This document shows, piece by piece, positions 25,690 to 35,623 of a stretch of DNA of 64,000 bases (position 1 is its first letter; each line of letters starts with the position of its first letter). Where the stretch lies: positions 1,550,001-1,614,000 of the forward strand of contig NZ_AP019308.1 of NCBI RefSeq assembly GCF_003945345.1, written 5' to 3'. Source of the stretch: Paenibacillus baekrokdamisoli. GTDB lineage: Bacteria; Bacillota; Bacilli; Paenibacillales; Paenibacillaceae. Below the pieces are notes generated by a model that was not told the DNA's origin, searched no databases, and saw nothing but the letters and a program-made list of their open reading frames with translations. A program made the translations under genes and the position numbers.

Positions 25690-26058
25690 ATGGTACAGGA
25701 AACAAAGTCAAATATTGAAAACAGTATTCATTTCGTATTTGTTCCAGTAAGAAACATGGAAAGAGCAGTGAATTTTTACAGTGATATTTTGGGGTTAGTC
25801 ATCAAATCAGGTCCGTATGGAAGCCTTTATAACCTTGATATTAATTCACCGAATATTGTACTTGATAGTAACTTGGAAGAAGATTTCGAACCGTGTAAAC
25901 ACCCACTGTTTTCATTTAAGGCAAACAATCTTGAAGATGCACAAGCGGTGATTATGAATGCAGGCGGTAAAACAAGGGATATAGTATCTTTTGGGGAAAC
26001 CTCTTTTTTTGTGTTTGATGATTTAGATGGAAACAGAATAATGATTGTTAATAATTAA
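25690..26058 (+). CDS. VOC family (glyoxalase/bleomycin-resistance fold) protein
   Basis: 122 aa, one complete VOC domain made of two beta-alpha-beta repeats (VFVPVRNMERAVNFYSDILG at the start; FVFDDLDGNRIMIV at the end). Metal-ligand positions are partly kept (H near residue 12, E absent at the end), so catalytic use is uncertain. Functions in the family range from dioxygenase to drug binding. Single gene between sigL and a bidirectional terminator. Confidence 0.8.
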   Translation: MVQETKSNIENSIHFVFVPVRNMERAVNFYSDILGLVIKSGPYGSLYNLDINSPNIVLDSNLEEDFEPCKHPLFSFKANNLEDAQAVIMNAGGKTRDIVSFGETSFFVFDDLDGNRIMIVNN

Positions 26059-26125
26059 CACAACGTCAAGCAGCGCAAACACATAATATACTTTGATTTT
26101 AGTTGGAATGCGATTCTCCACAATC

Positions 26126-26165
26126 AAAGAAGCCTCTCCTCTTAAACAAGGGGGGAGGCTTCTTT
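26126..26165. terminator. bidirectional terminator
   Basis: AAAGAAGCCTC/GAGGCTTCTTT stem with extra inner CC/GG pairs, between the convergent VOC and TrhO genes. T runs are present on both strands. Confidence 0.85.
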
Positions 26166-26174
26166 ACACTCGCT

Positions 26175-27071
26175 TTATGCTTCATTTACCAGAACTTTAT
26201 CATTACTTTCACATTCACTGGAGCAATAGCTATTATGTGCTTTCTCGCAGTCATCGCAGCAGAGATGCTGTAGATGGCAGGTATCATCCGCGCAGTTGAT
26301 GTATTTGTCTGTTGGCTGTCCACAATGGTGACATTCGCCAACAATAATATGTTCGTCTGTTTGATTAATACGCACGGAAACACGCTCATCGAACACATAA
26401 CAATTACCATCGAAGCCTTTGCCTTGAACCTCGGGATCTTTACCATAGGTGACGATGCCGCCGTCTAATTGATAGACATCTTTGAAGCCTTGATCACGAA
26501 GAACGGAGGTTAGCATTTCACAGCGGATACCGCCTGTACAGTAGGTTAGAATGGTTTTCTCTTTGTGCTCCGCGAGGTTTTCTTGAATCCACGAGGGGAA
26601 CTCACGGAATGAATCCACTTCAGGATTGATTGCATTACGGAAGTGACCTAAATCAAATTCATAACCGCTTCGTCCATCTAGTACGAGAACGTCATCCCTT
26701 TGCAAGTACTCATGAAACTCCTTAGGTGCGAGTCTTTCACCACCATCTGTATTTGGATCGAGTTTAATCGGGTATCGCAGCGTAACTAATTCTTGTTTAT
26801 AGCGTACAAAAAGCTTTTTAAAGGCATGGTCTTCACTTTCATCGATTTTGAAGACGAGATCAGAGAAGAGAGGGTTGCGATGCATTTCAGCTATATAGTC
26901 TTCCGTCTGTTCTAATGTGCCGGATAATGTGCCGTTTATTCCTTCCTCAGCGATTAAAATCCGTCCTTTTATCCCAAGATCCTTACAATATTGGAGATGT
27001 TGGGCCGCCAAGGCTTCGGCATCAGGAATAGAGATATATTTGTAAAAAAGTAATATACGATAGTTACTCAT
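26175..27071 (-). CDS. trhO: tRNA uridine(34) hydroxylase TrhO (rhodanese-related)
   Basis: 298 aa. It has an N-terminal acylphosphatase-like domain, a central rhodanese domain with catalytic Cys in LTYCTGGIRCE (about 175-185) and a C-terminal cysteine cluster (CHHCGQ, CADDTC, CCDDC, CSSEC) typical of Bacillus-type YbfQ/TrhO. TrhO hydroxylates U34 of certain tRNAs on the way to 5-methoxyuridine. ATG 27071 is chosen because AAAGGTG precedes it and family proteins begin with M-x-x-YRILLFYKY. Confidence 0.9.
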   Translation of the reverse strand: MSNYRILLFYKYISIPDAEALAAQHLQYCKDLGIKGRILIAEEGINGTLSGTLEQTEDYIAEMHRNPLFSDLVFKIDESEDHAFKKLFVRYKQELVTLRYPIKLDPNTDGGERLAPKEFHEYLQRDDVLVLDGRSGYEFDLGHFRNAINPEVDSFREFPSWIQENLAEHKEKTILTYCTGGIRCEMLTSVLRDQGFKDVYQLDGGIVTYGKDPEVQGKGFDGNCYVFDERVSVRINQTDEHIIVGECHHCGQPTDKYINCADDTCHLQHLCCDDCEKAHNSYCSSECESNDKVLVNEA

Positions 27072-27110
27072 GTTTAATAGCACCTTTCATTTAATATTGG
27101 GCATAAGAAT

Positions 27111-27145
27111 AGCGGAAGAAAAAGAGAATACTCTTTTCTTCCGCT
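27111..27145. terminator. hairpin between catalase and trhO genes
   Basis: AGCGGAAGAAAAAGAG pairs with CTCTTTTCTTCCGCT (one bulge). Lies downstream of the catalase stop on the minus strand and upstream of trhO. Confidence 0.65.
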
Positions 27146-27275
27146 CATAGAAGGTAAAAGCTACAGTACTTTTGTAATCATAGCAAATAATAAATACATA
27201 ATCAACATTTAAGTTTATAAAATACCAGAAGATGGGTTGCATTCAATGGTATGCTAGTTAGTTGAGCTAAGTGGT

Positions 27276-28733
27276 TTAAACACCCTCCGGTACAGTCAAG
27301 CCAAGCCCATCCGCAATTCCTTTTCCAAACGCTGGATCTGCTTTATAGAAATGTCCGATCTGACGAAGTTTAATTTCATCATTCTCAACCGGCTTCATTG
27401 CACCAACGATATTTTGGATTAACCGCTCACGTTCCTCAACGCTGAGTAGACGATACAAGTCTCCGGCCTGCGAATAATGATCATCATGGTCATAAGCAAC
27501 ACTATCAGCTTCACCAGATACCTGAAATGCAGCTGGCTTGTTCTCAGGTGACTCTTTAGGTCCGCCAAAGCTGTTGGGCTCGTAATAGGTGGAAGCCCCG
27601 CCATTGCTGTCGGAACGCATTTGTCCGTCACGCTGATTATTATTCACTTCAGCCACTGGGCGATTGATCGGCAGCGTATTATGGTTCGTACCCACGCGAT
27701 AGCGATGAGCGTCAGCATAGGCGAATAACCGACCTTGCAGCATTTTATCAGGAGATGCCTCGATACCAGGAACAAATGAGCCAGGAGAGAAGGTGGCCTG
27801 CTCTACTTCAGCAAAATAATTGTCTGGATTTCGGTCCAATACCATCCGTCCCACTTCAATTAATGGATAATCCTTCTGAGACCACACCTTTGTAACATCG
27901 AATGGATCGAAACGGTAGGTGTCAGCATCCTCTAAAGGCATGATCTGAACATGCAGCTTCCATGCAGGGAAATCGCCTTTGTCGATGGCATTGAATAAAT
28001 CCTCCGTATGATAATCTGGATTGTCACCAGCTAGTTTAGCGGCAAGGTTGACGTCCAGGTTTTTAACACCTTGCTCGGTTTTAAAATGATATTTAATCCA
28101 TGCCCCTTGACCTTCAGCATTCACCCACTTGAAGGTATGGCTTCCGAATCCATGCATATGTCTTAAGGTAGCGGGAATGCCACGATCGGACATCAATATC
28201 GTTACTTGATGTAAAGATTCAGGAGATAGGGACCAGAAATCCCATACCGCATTCGGGTTCTTCAAATGGGTTTGTGGGTGTCGTTTCTGAGTATGAATGA
28301 AATCAGGAAATTTAATCGCATCACGTATGAAGAAGACGGGGGTATTGTTACCGACCAAATCATAGTTTCCTTCTTCGGTGTAGAACTTCACAGCGAAACC
28401 CCGAGGGTCACGCACCGTATCGGACGAGCCGAGTTCACCGGCAACTGTAGAGAAACGAATGAACATTGGCGTACGTTTGCCAACCTCGGATAAGAAGTTA
28501 GCTTTCGTATATTGGGACAGATCCTTTGTGACTTCAAAATAACCATGTGCCCCTGCGCCTTTAGCATGCACAACACGTTCAGGAACACGCTCTCTATTGA
28601 AATGCGCTAATTTCTCTAGTAGGTGGACATCTTGAATTAATGTGGGTCCACGCGAACCGGCTGTCATGGAGTTTTGGTTATCCCCAACGGGAGCCCCCCA
28701 GCTTGTAGTAAGATTATTCTTATTCGTAGACAT
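27276..28733 (-). CDS. katA: monofunctional heme catalase
   Basis: 485 aa, the length of small-subunit catalases. The distal His is in [14 protein letters not shown] (about 55-67), the catalytic Asn is in [15 protein letters not shown], and the proximal Tyr is in [14 protein letters not shown] (about 338-351). It dismutates hydrogen peroxide in the cytoplasm. The promoter region carries a perfect PerR box over the -10, so induction by peroxide through PerR is expected. Confidence 0.95.
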   Translation of the reverse strand: MSTNKNNLTTSWGAPVGDNQNSMTAGSRGPTLIQDVHLLEKLAHFNRERVPERVVHAKGAGAHGYFEVTKDLSQYTKANFLSEVGKRTPMFIRFSTVAGELGSSDTVRDPRGFAVKFYTEEGNYDLVGNNTPVFFIRDAIKFPDFIHTQKRHPQTHLKNPNAVWDFWSLSPESLHQVTILMSDRGIPATLRHMHGFGSHTFKWVNAEGQGAWIKYHFKTEQGVKNLDVNLAAKLAGDNPDYHTEDLFNAIDKGDFPAWKLHVQIMPLEDADTYRFDPFDVTKVWSQKDYPLIEVGRMVLDRNPDNYFAEVEQATFSPGSFVPGIEASPDKMLQGRLFAYADAHRYRVGTNHNTLPINRPVAEVNNNQRDGQMRSDSNGGASTYYEPNSFGGPKESPENKPAAFQVSGEADSVAYDHDDHYSQAGDLYRLLSVEERERLIQNIVGAMKPVENDEIKLRQIGHFYKADPAFGKGIADGLGLTVPEGV

Positions 28734-28773
28734 AGCAGAATCCCTCCTTGATCTATTTAGTAACTCTCTATAT

Positions 28774-28801
28774 ATTATAATAATTATAATTAAATAATCA
28801 A
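28774..28801 (-). promoter_or_regulatory. katA promoter
   Basis: On the minus strand TTGATT (28801-28796), 16-bp spacer, TATAAT (28779-28774). The PerR box overlaps spacer and -10. Confidence 0.7.
28775..28789. promoter_or_regulatory. PerR box
   Basis: TTATAATAATTATAA is a perfect 7-1-7 inverted repeat identical to the Bacillus PerR consensus, about 45 bases upstream of the katA start codon. Confidence 0.9.
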
Positions 28802-28850
28802 TGTAAATTTATAATTAGAAAGTCTAATCTCAATAATTGACCTCCGTTAT

Positions 28851-28888
28851 TGTATGTTCAATTACTGGTTTATTAAGGTATAATTTGG
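28851..28888 (+). repeat. 38-bp promoter-like repeat, copy 1
   Basis: TGTATGTTCAATT, then a diverged 10-15 bp, then AGGTATAATTTGG. A related copy is at 37368-37405 (about 32 of 38 bases shared). Contains TTCAAT and TATAAT 16 bp apart, so it may be a promoter for the PCYCGC lipoprotein gene. Confidence 0.5.
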
Positions 28889-28970
28889 GGGTGGCAACGT
28901 CTATTGAGCGCGATGGCTGTAGATGTAGTTAGAATGTTAAATTAATTCTCATAATCACTAGGAGGAAAAA

Positions 28971-29450
28971 ATGAAGTTCCCGTATAAAAGTACTCTGATC
29001 ATGTTATCTCTTGCATTTGTTGTTTCGGCATGTGGATCAAACAAAGAACAAGTTCATCAGGAGCATACGATGAGTGGTGATTTACAAGAAAAGACAACAT
29101 CAAATCGGATAATGCCGTCATTTTTAAAAGAACAACCCGAAGAAATTCGCATGGTATATGAAGCAGTAGGTAAATCAACAGAAATACTTAAGTGGATTCC
29201 TTGTTTTTGTGGTTGCGGTGAGAGTGCAGGACATGCCAGCAATATGAACTGTTTTGTGAAAGAGGTTAATAAGGATGGTTCTCTTGTATGGGATGACCAC
29301 GGAACCCGCTGCGGGGTTTGCCTTCAAATTGCAGTGCAGGCCATTAAAATGAAACAAGAGGGTAAGTCCTTAAAAGAAATTCGTGTGTTTATTGATAAAA
29401 CTTACGAACAAAGCACTGTCAAACCAACAGCTACGCCATTGCCGATGTGA
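28971..29450 (+). CDS. PCYCGC-motif lipoprotein
   Basis: 159 aa. Signal peptide with lipobox VVSAC (Cys21) makes it an outer-face lipoprotein. The family motif is present as IPCFCGCGESAGHASNMNCF (about 76-95), with a second Cys pair CGVC (about 115). These proteins occur in Bacillales and carry a cysteine cluster that may bind metal or a cofactor; function is not established. GGAGG precedes ATG 28971. Single gene with its own terminator. Confidence 0.85.
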   Translation: MKFPYKSTLIMLSLAFVVSACGSNKEQVHQEHTMSGDLQEKTTSNRIMPSFLKEQPEEIRMVYEAVGKSTEILKWIPCFCGCGESAGHASNMNCFVKEVNKDGSLVWDDHGTRCGVCLQIAVQAIKMKQEGKSLKEIRVFIDKTYEQSTVKPTATPLPM

Positions 29451-29501
29451 ATGAGATATTAGTGAATGCTGATTCTGTGAAGGTAAGCAACCCGAAGGCA
29501 T

Positions 29502-29536
29502 AAGAGATCGTCCCGATTTACCGGGACGGTCTCTTT
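29502..29536 (+). terminator. terminator of the PCYCGC gene
   Basis: AAGAGAtCGTCCCG pairs with CGGGACGgTCTCTTT, loop ATTTAC. Confidence 0.8.
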
Positions 29537-29647
29537 GCATCTCTAGAGAAAGAGGAACTGCTTAATTTATTGCTCAAAGTGTAAAAAGCATGTATTTAAC
29601 CGATAATTTATGTAAATCCTTTAATTGACAATGGAAAGAGAGGTTCC

Positions 29648-30745
29648 ATGAAAAAATACGCATTCAACGAAATTACCTTTATGCAGTTTATTTTTATCAT
29701 TCACGGAACCCAAGTAGGAACAGGCATATTCTCTTTACCTAAGGACCTGGCTATTAAAGCGGGAACGGACGGTTGGATCTCTCTTATCATTGGCTGGTGC
29801 TGCACCATGATCGCCAGTATTTTGATTGTGCAGATAATGAAAAAGTACCCGAACGATACCTTATCGGATCTGATGATTCGCCTTTTCGGCAAAGTAGTAG
29901 GGAAGATCTTCATCATCCCTGTTATTTTTTATTTTGCATTTTTTGCCTGGATCATACTCTTGATAACGGTGCTCTTCGTCAAACACTGGTTTTTACCGCT
30001 GACTCCGGATTTTATCTTGATGATTCTATTAATTGTGCCAGGATATTTTGTTGCTAAGAACGGCTTGCGCGTATTGGGCCGGTATTGTGAACTCGTTTTT
30101 TATATGATGATGTGGATGCCATTTGTTCTACTGATCCCATTGAAGGATAGCCACTGGATTAACTTGCTTCCGCTCATTAAAGAAGGATGGACGCCGATCT
30201 TCAATGGATTAGAAGGGACGATTTTATCCTTTCTCGGTTTCGAAATCGTGTTTATCATCTACCCTTTTTTACAGAAAAAGCAGCTTGCTATTCGTGGACT
30301 TGTTATTGCCAACACGTTGACTTTGTTCGTTTACCTTGGAATTACCCTGATTTGCTTCGCTTATTTCAGTCCAGACGACATTACGAACTATAATGAACCT
30401 CTACTAAGCTTGTTAAAAGTCATTCAATTTCGATTTCTCGAACGATTTGATATGATCTTTTTGGTTCTTTACTTGTTTATTATTTCGACCGCATGGCTGC
30501 CTTGTATGTTTGTTGCGATCTTTTGTACAGGCCAATTGTCAGGGAAAAAGGATCCCGCTCCGCATGCCGTTGTATTCTTCCTATTGTTCATTACGTCGGT
30601 CATCGTATTGCATCCTTCATGGAATCAGGCCCTAAAATGGCAGCAATTCATAAGTGAATTTGGGATATGGTTCGCTTATGTGTTTCCATTCTTATTATAT
30701 TTATATATTCTTGTCTATAATCGATTTCGTAGGCGATTATCCTAG
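29648..30745 (+). CDS. GerAB/YndE-type spore germination permease
   Basis: 365-aa protein with about ten membrane segments and an APC-like fold. The N-terminal FMQFIFIIHGTQVGTGIFSLP is typical of the GerAB family (PF03845), the subunit that recognises germinants such as L-alanine. Complete receptors need A and C subunits, usually in the same operon, and neither is present here. It is therefore an orphan B subunit. Convergent with a LysR gene 15 bases away. Supports a spore-forming host. Confidence 0.87.
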   Translation: MKKYAFNEITFMQFIFIIHGTQVGTGIFSLPKDLAIKAGTDGWISLIIGWCCTMIASILIVQIMKKYPNDTLSDLMIRLFGKVVGKIFIIPVIFYFAFFAWIILLITVLFVKHWFLPLTPDFILMILLIVPGYFVAKNGLRVLGRYCELVFYMMMWMPFVLLIPLKDSHWINLLPLIKEGWTPIFNGLEGTILSFLGFEIVFIIYPFLQKKQLAIRGLVIANTLTLFVYLGITLICFAYFSPDDITNYNEPLLSLLKVIQFRFLERFDMIFLVLYLFIISTAWLPCMFVAIFCTGQLSGKKDPAPHAVVFFLLFITSVIVLHPSWNQALKWQQFISEFGIWFAYVFPFLLYLYILVYNRFRRRLS

Positions 30746-30760
30746 TCGTGTTCGATGTAC

Positions 30761-31660
30761 CTAACAACGATATTCCTTTGCCTCGTATGCCATCTCTTTC
30801 ATGAGCTCGATGAAATGCTGTGCCGTTTTTGTTAGATAGCGATCCTTCAGCCAGATTAATCCCGTTGCAAAGGTTAGCTGGCTGTCTGCGATTGCGAAGG
30901 CTTGAACCTCATACCCGCGATGTAATTTAAGAATAGACTCCGGTACGATCGTTGTCCCATCTCCAGAGGACACCCACTCCAATAACGTTACGATATCAGA
31001 ACATTCCCCAATCACATTCGCATGCAAACCACGCTCGGTAAATTGATCGATAATGCTCTGATAAAGCCCAAGACCTTCTCTACTTGGCAAAATGAGCGGA
31101 TAATGCTGGATATCACTATAGGTGAATGGCTGCGATTCAGGCAAGGAAGTTTTGGCAGTTACAAAATAAAAGGGCTCGGATTGAAGCTTCAACACTTCAA
31201 AATCGCTTAGCTCAAGCGGAAGCCGTACAATTGCAAGCTCGATAGAACGTTCTCTTATGAGACGAAGAAGCTGCACGGATTCATTTTGTTGTATTTTATA
31301 GGTGACACTAGGGTAGCGACTTTTGAAAATACGCAATATATGCGGTAATGGGACACAAGACAATGTGTTAACGCCTACCATCAATTTGCCTCGCGTACCG
31401 CTGCCAATCTCTTTTACTTCGATCTCCGACTCTTCTAAGAGCTTCGTCAAGTGGAGGGCATGCTTATATAAGGCCTGTCCTGCGTCGGTCAGTTCCAATA
31501 CTTTACCTGTTCGTATAACAAGTTGGACCCCAAGTTCTTGCTCCATACCTTTCAATTGTTGCCCGAGCGGGGGTTGTGTCATGTGCAAGCGTTGGGCTGC
31601 AACGGTAATTTGCTTCTCTTCAGCGATAGCAATGAAATAGCGAAGTTGGCGAATGTCCAT
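30761..31660 (-). CDS. LysR family transcriptional regulator
   Basis: 299 aa, normal LysR length. N-terminal winged helix-turn-helix MDIRQLRYFIAIAEEKQITVAAQRLHMTQPPLGQQLK (about 1-37, with the AAQRLHMTQPPLGQQ core) and a periplasmic-binding-like effector domain from about 90. The MTQPPLGQQ variant is common in regulators close to the CynR/BenM-like branch. No divergent metabolic operon adjoins, only an ankyrin protein and a GATA tetranucleotide tract upstream, so the target is not evident. Confidence 0.88.
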   Translation of the reverse strand: MDIRQLRYFIAIAEEKQITVAAQRLHMTQPPLGQQLKGMEQELGVQLVIRTGKVLELTDAGQALYKHALHLTKLLEESEIEVKEIGSGTRGKLMVGVNTLSCVPLPHILRIFKSRYPSVTYKIQQNESVQLLRLIRERSIELAIVRLPLELSDFEVLKLQSEPFYFVTAKTSLPESQPFTYSDIQHYPLILPSREGLGLYQSIIDQFTERGLHANVIGECSDIVTLLEWVSSGDGTTIVPESILKLHRGYEVQAFAIADSQLTFATGLIWLKDRYLTKTAQHFIELMKEMAYEAKEYRC

Positions 31661-31769
31661 CCAAGGAATCCCCTCCTAACCGAATGATAAAAGTATGCAA
31701 AATGAACTTTATAAATATTTTCCGTATGTCAATGGCTATGGTACCATAGAAGTAGAAGAGGAAGAAAGG

Positions 31770-31804
<35 letters not shown>

Positions 31805-31861
31805 GGGATACTGATAGGATGTTAGCATCTTGCAAACTTTGACAAAGAGGACGTGGTGTCA

Positions 31862-32467
31862 ATGAATCTAACGTTTTTTCAGGCAGCTGAAAACGGAGAT
31901 ACCAATACCGTATTACAATGGATCAAAGACGGGACAGATATCAATACACAAGATGAACTAGGGCGAACCGCGATTCTAGCCTCTACACATGGTAATAAAG
32001 TTAATACGGTTAAAGCATTAATTGAAGCTGGAGCCGATATTAATCTGCAAGATCACAAACGGGATAATCCCTTCTTATACGCTGGTGCACAAGGATTGCT
32101 AGAAATCGTAAAGGTCTTGATTGATGCTGGCGCTGATTCAACGATTACGAATCGTTATGGTGGAATAGCACTCATACCCGCAGCGGAACACGGTTATGTT
32201 GAAGTCGTTAAGGAGCTGCTTACCCGGTCAAAAGTAAATGTTAACCACGTTAACAATCTAGGATGGACGGCGTTGATGGAAGCAATTATCTTAAATAACG
32301 GCGGTGAAAAGCAGCAGCAAGTCATCCAGCTGCTCATTGAATATGGAGCAGATGTGAATATTCCAGATAAGAATGGAGTTACACCTCTGCAGCATGCAAG
32401 AGCGAATCATTTTACAGCCATTGCAAGTATTTTAGTAGACGCTAGGGCTTTGACTAATACAAATTGA
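31862..32467 (+). CDS. ankyrin repeat protein
   Basis: 201 aa, built almost wholly of ankyrin repeats of about 33 residues: NLTFFQAAENGDTNTVLQWI, LGRTAILASTHGNKVNTVKA, DNPFLYAGAQGLLEIVKVLI, GGIALIPAAEHGYVEVVKEL, GWTALMEAIILNNGGEKQQ and a last partial one. No signal peptide, so cytosolic. Partner unknown. ATG 31862 follows AGAGG; two GTG codons just upstream are in frame. An amidohydrolase gene begins 30 bases later in the same direction, so the two are probably co-transcribed. Confidence 0.85.
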   Translation: MNLTFFQAAENGDTNTVLQWIKDGTDINTQDELGRTAILASTHGNKVNTVKALIEAGADINLQDHKRDNPFLYAGAQGLLEIVKVLIDAGADSTITNRYGGIALIPAAEHGYVEVVKELLTRSKVNVNHVNNLGWTALMEAIILNNGGEKQQQVIQLLIEYGADVNIPDKNGVTPLQHARANHFTAIASILVDARALTNTN

Positions 32468-32497
32468 GAGCTTAAGGGAAAAGGAAGGGATGACCTT

Positions 32498-33718
32498 TTG
32501 AATACTTCTTATTGGTTAACGAATGTAAGATTAGAGCAGGGTTATGTCATGGAAGATGGACAAGTGGCTGGCACGGATACGAAGCTTTGTCATATTCGAA
32601 TTGAGGGTACTGCTATAGCTGAGGTTATTGAGACGAAAGAAGTGCCTCAGAGTAATCTTCCTCAATACGACTGTAAAGAGCTATTGATGCTGCCTTCTTT
32701 TGAGGAAGCGCATATTCATTTGGATAAAACGTATTTTAATGGACCGTGGAAAGCGGTAAAGCGTGTATCAAGCATTTTCGAACGGATTGAGGAAGAGAAG
32801 ATATTGCTGCCTAAGCTCCTGCCAATGGCGCAGCAGCAAGCGGAGAGTATCTTGACACTTATTCAAGCATTTGGCGCTACACATGTCCGCAGCCATTGCA
32901 ATATCGAACCTGTCAGCGGGCTGCGCCGATTAGAGGCAACCAAGCAAGCCCTTGACAATTTCTCGGGTAAAATATCATCTGAGATTGTTGCTTTTCCGCA
33001 GCATGGACTGCTTCGATCGGATTCCGTCCAACTCGTAAAACAATCATTGGCAGAGGGGGCATCCCATGTAGGCGGAGTTGATCCGCATACGGTGGATGGG
33101 GATGTCGAGAAGTCGCTGCAGATCATGGTAGAGCTGGCGGTTATGAATGATGCTGGCATAGATATTCACTTGCATGATGGAGGCGAAGCTGGCAAGCAAA
33201 CGATCATGCGTCTAGCTGATCTGACAGAAGAAGCTGGATTGCAAGGGAAAGTTACAGTCAGCCATGCTTTTTGGTTTGCAGGTGCCGAGCCGCAAGAGGC
33301 GGAGGAAGTAGCGAAGAGAATGGCATCGCTTCGCATGGCCATCGCCTCGACTGTGCCAATTGGAAGATCAACGATGCCGCTTCCGATGCTGGATGAGCAA
33401 GGTGTAAAAGTGAAATTGGCAACAGATAGCCTAACAGATCACTGGTCTCCTTTCGGAAATGGAGATCAATTGGAGAAGGCTGGACGGTTCGCAGAATTGT
33501 ATGGATGTTCGGATGAATTGTCTTTGTCACAATCACTTGGATTCATTACAGGCGGGATAACACCACTTAATCAGCAAGGGGAGCAGGTATGGCCTAAGGC
33601 TGGAGATACCGCAAACTTTGTAATGCTGCCTGCAAGCTGCTCAGCGGAAGCGGTAGCACGAAGAACAGGGCGTCAAGCGGTATGGTTCGAGGGGCGACTT
33701 GTAAGCGGTTCGCTATAA
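32498..33718 (+). CDS. amidohydrolase, cytosine-deaminase-like (CodA relative)
   Basis: 406-aa TIM-barrel metal hydrolase. Metal ligands are visible as HIHLDK (about 72-77), HCN in VRSHCNIEP, a central DIHLHDGGE, HAF in VSHAFWF, and the aspartate in ATDSLTDHW. The middle motif is HLHDGGE, where true cytosine deaminases have HCDE, so the substrate is probably a different cyclic amide or pterin-like compound. TTG 32498 with GGAAGGGA upstream. Downstream of the ankyrin gene in a likely operon. Confidence 0.8.
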   Translation: MNTSYWLTNVRLEQGYVMEDGQVAGTDTKLCHIRIEGTAIAEVIETKEVPQSNLPQYDCKELLMLPSFEEAHIHLDKTYFNGPWKAVKRVSSIFERIEEEKILLPKLLPMAQQQAESILTLIQAFGATHVRSHCNIEPVSGLRRLEATKQALDNFSGKISSEIVAFPQHGLLRSDSVQLVKQSLAEGASHVGGVDPHTVDGDVEKSLQIMVELAVMNDAGIDIHLHDGGEAGKQTIMRLADLTEEAGLQGKVTVSHAFWFAGAEPQEAEEVAKRMASLRMAIASTVPIGRSTMPLPMLDEQGVKVKLATDSLTDHWSPFGNGDQLEKAGRFAELYGCSDELSLSQSLGFITGGITPLNQQGEQVWPKAGDTANFVMLPASCSAEAVARRTGRQAVWFEGRLVSGSL

Positions 33719-33790
33719 GCTTCCGATACAATCATGCTGACTACTTAGGAGTCGCTGAAGCAGCGGGTAAATAAGCGATAAAGAAAACAG

Positions 33791-33839
33791 GGGTAGGCCG
33801 AATGGAAGTCATTCAGCCTACCCTTTTTTGTAGGGAACT
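33791..33839 (+). terminator. terminator of the amidohydrolase gene
   Basis: GGGTAGGC and inner GAATG pair with CATTC and GCCTACCC, followed by six T residues. Confidence 0.9.
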
Positions 33840-33946
33840 CTCTACTAATTCATAGGGTAAGTTTGCTCACAATAGTGGATATTGGCAGGGCAGGGATTTG
33901 GTATAAGGGGCAGTTAGCAGGATCAATAGGGACTCGTGATTTAGTA

Positions 33947-34204
33947 TTAACTTCTGGGAGCCCATAGCATAATGGAAACTCCCACAACACAAACAGCTGC
34001 TCCAATCCAATCGTACAGATCGGGTGTTTTTTTATCAACGAACCAACCCCATAACACTGCGAGAACTACAAATACACCTCCATAGGCTGCATAGACTCGT
34101 CCAAACGATGGGAAGCTTTGCAGCGTTGGTATGATGCCATACAAAATAAGATTATCGCATGAAGAGAAAACAGTCGACAATGAAACATAAATAGATGCAT
34201 GCAC
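33947..34204 (-). pseudogene. YnfA family (UPF0060) membrane protein, 5' truncated
   Basis: The last about 62 codons match the second half of YnfA proteins (LYGIIPTLQ, FGRVYAAYGGVF, DKKTPDLYDWIGAAVC, IMLWAPR). Full-length YnfA is about 108 aa with four membrane helices. Here the first two helices are replaced by an unrelated stretch (MHASIYVSLSTVFSSCDN), and no ribosome binding site precedes the only ATG. A deletion has fused the 3' half to foreign sequence. Confidence 0.8.
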
Positions 34205-34265
34205 GTCTAGAGATCGTTATGAATTTGAATAAATGTAAAAATATGACGGGAATGAGTGTGATGTA

Positions 34266-35469
34266 ATGAAGAAAGTAACGGTCTCGATGGCGTTAAGTGC
34301 AGCTTTGCTGTTTACGTCCATTTCAGGAACAACGACTGCCGTCCATGCGGCAGCATCTAAGCAAGAGACAGCTATGCTAAGGACCAGCTTGGTAGACAAA
34401 CAAACGGGTCTAAGATTCTTTGAATGGTATCCTAATCGTGAGTCTTACGATTCCGCTTATGTCGTCGTAAAGGATAAAGAAGGGCATTGGTCTCGGTTAA
34501 ATAAAAATTATGGGATGCCATACGGTATGGTGTACGATGCCGGTGACGGTGTCCAAGAGTCTGAGTATCGAATAACATTGCATGATACACCAGATTGGTA
34601 TTTATGGCTGGGGGGGGCCTAGTTATTATTATAATCTTAAGGACAAAATCGTCTATCGAGGCATGTCGTACTACTTGTCCCCGGATCGCCAGTATGGCTA
34701 TACGATCGTTAATTCGCCGGATAAGGGCAACTGGCAGGGGTACAGTCTTCTTGTGAAGGAGACTAGCACTGGCGAGATCCGTGAGTTGATTCGTTCCAAC
34801 AGCCGTTGGGAAGGGCTCTATTGGCTTGATAGCAAGCGCTTGATCATGTGCAAGTACAACTCAACGGCCAAGCAGAACGAACTACTGCTTTTGGATGCGG
34901 CTGCAGGCAGCGTGAAGCATATCGCATATGGTTCCTTGAAGGGCTTTGACCCAGCGCATCGAGAGGTGCTGTTTGTTTACAACGAACCAGCAAGGACGCC
35001 ATATATCATGGAAACGGCAACCGGGAAGATAAGAAAAGCGGTGGAACAAGAGCTGAAACGTTTCGAGAGGCAGTATACATCTTATGGAGAAAGGGTTCCG
35101 ACTAACCTTGATGCGAGCGTACTGGAGGAGTGGAACCCGCAAATTGTAATTCGGTATGAGCATGAACTTCAGGTAGGGGATACAAAGGTTCCACTTCCCT
35201 TCACCGTGAAACGTGGTGGCACGCTTTACATTCCCGTTCAACCGCTGCTTGGCGGACTAGGGTTGCAGCTCGGCGAGAAGCGAGGAACAGCTGCAAAGTA
35301 TAACTTTCCATTGCTTTCCAAAGACGGACTAGCCCGCACCGAGCTCACGCCGAATAACAGTATCGTACTGGCGGGGCGGCTATTTACGACGAGTGGAGTG
35401 CTGCAATCGTTAGGGTATCCGAATGTCCGTGTTGTTGCTGCGCAAACAAAGCAGATTTCCCCGGCATAA
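34266..35469 (+). pseudogene. secreted copper-amine-oxidase-like stalk-domain protein, poly-G frameshift
   Basis: The first part (34266-34622) has a signal peptide ending in VHAAA and stops just after LWLGG. The second frame (34582-35469) continues from PSYYYNLKDKIVY to the end. The break lies in a run of eight G residues (34610-34617). Removing one G gives a single reading frame of about 400 codons. The C-terminal about 90 residues (RGGTLYIPVQPLLGGLGLQL... and SGVLQSLGYP) resemble the copper amine oxidase N-terminal-like domain common in secreted Paenibacillus proteins. Either phase-variable, decayed, or a sequencing error at the homopolymer. Confidence 0.75.
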
Positions 35470-35623
35470 TCATATTGGACGCTTATTCGATTGAAGATAG
35501 GTGCGGATATACAACGGCTCACGAGGAATATTGAAAATAGTCTGATTCGGGTCCGCGCAAAAAGTTTAAACGATTGCTTGAGCTTGAGGCACATTTCGTT
35601 ACTTCTAGTACTCCAAAGAAAGG

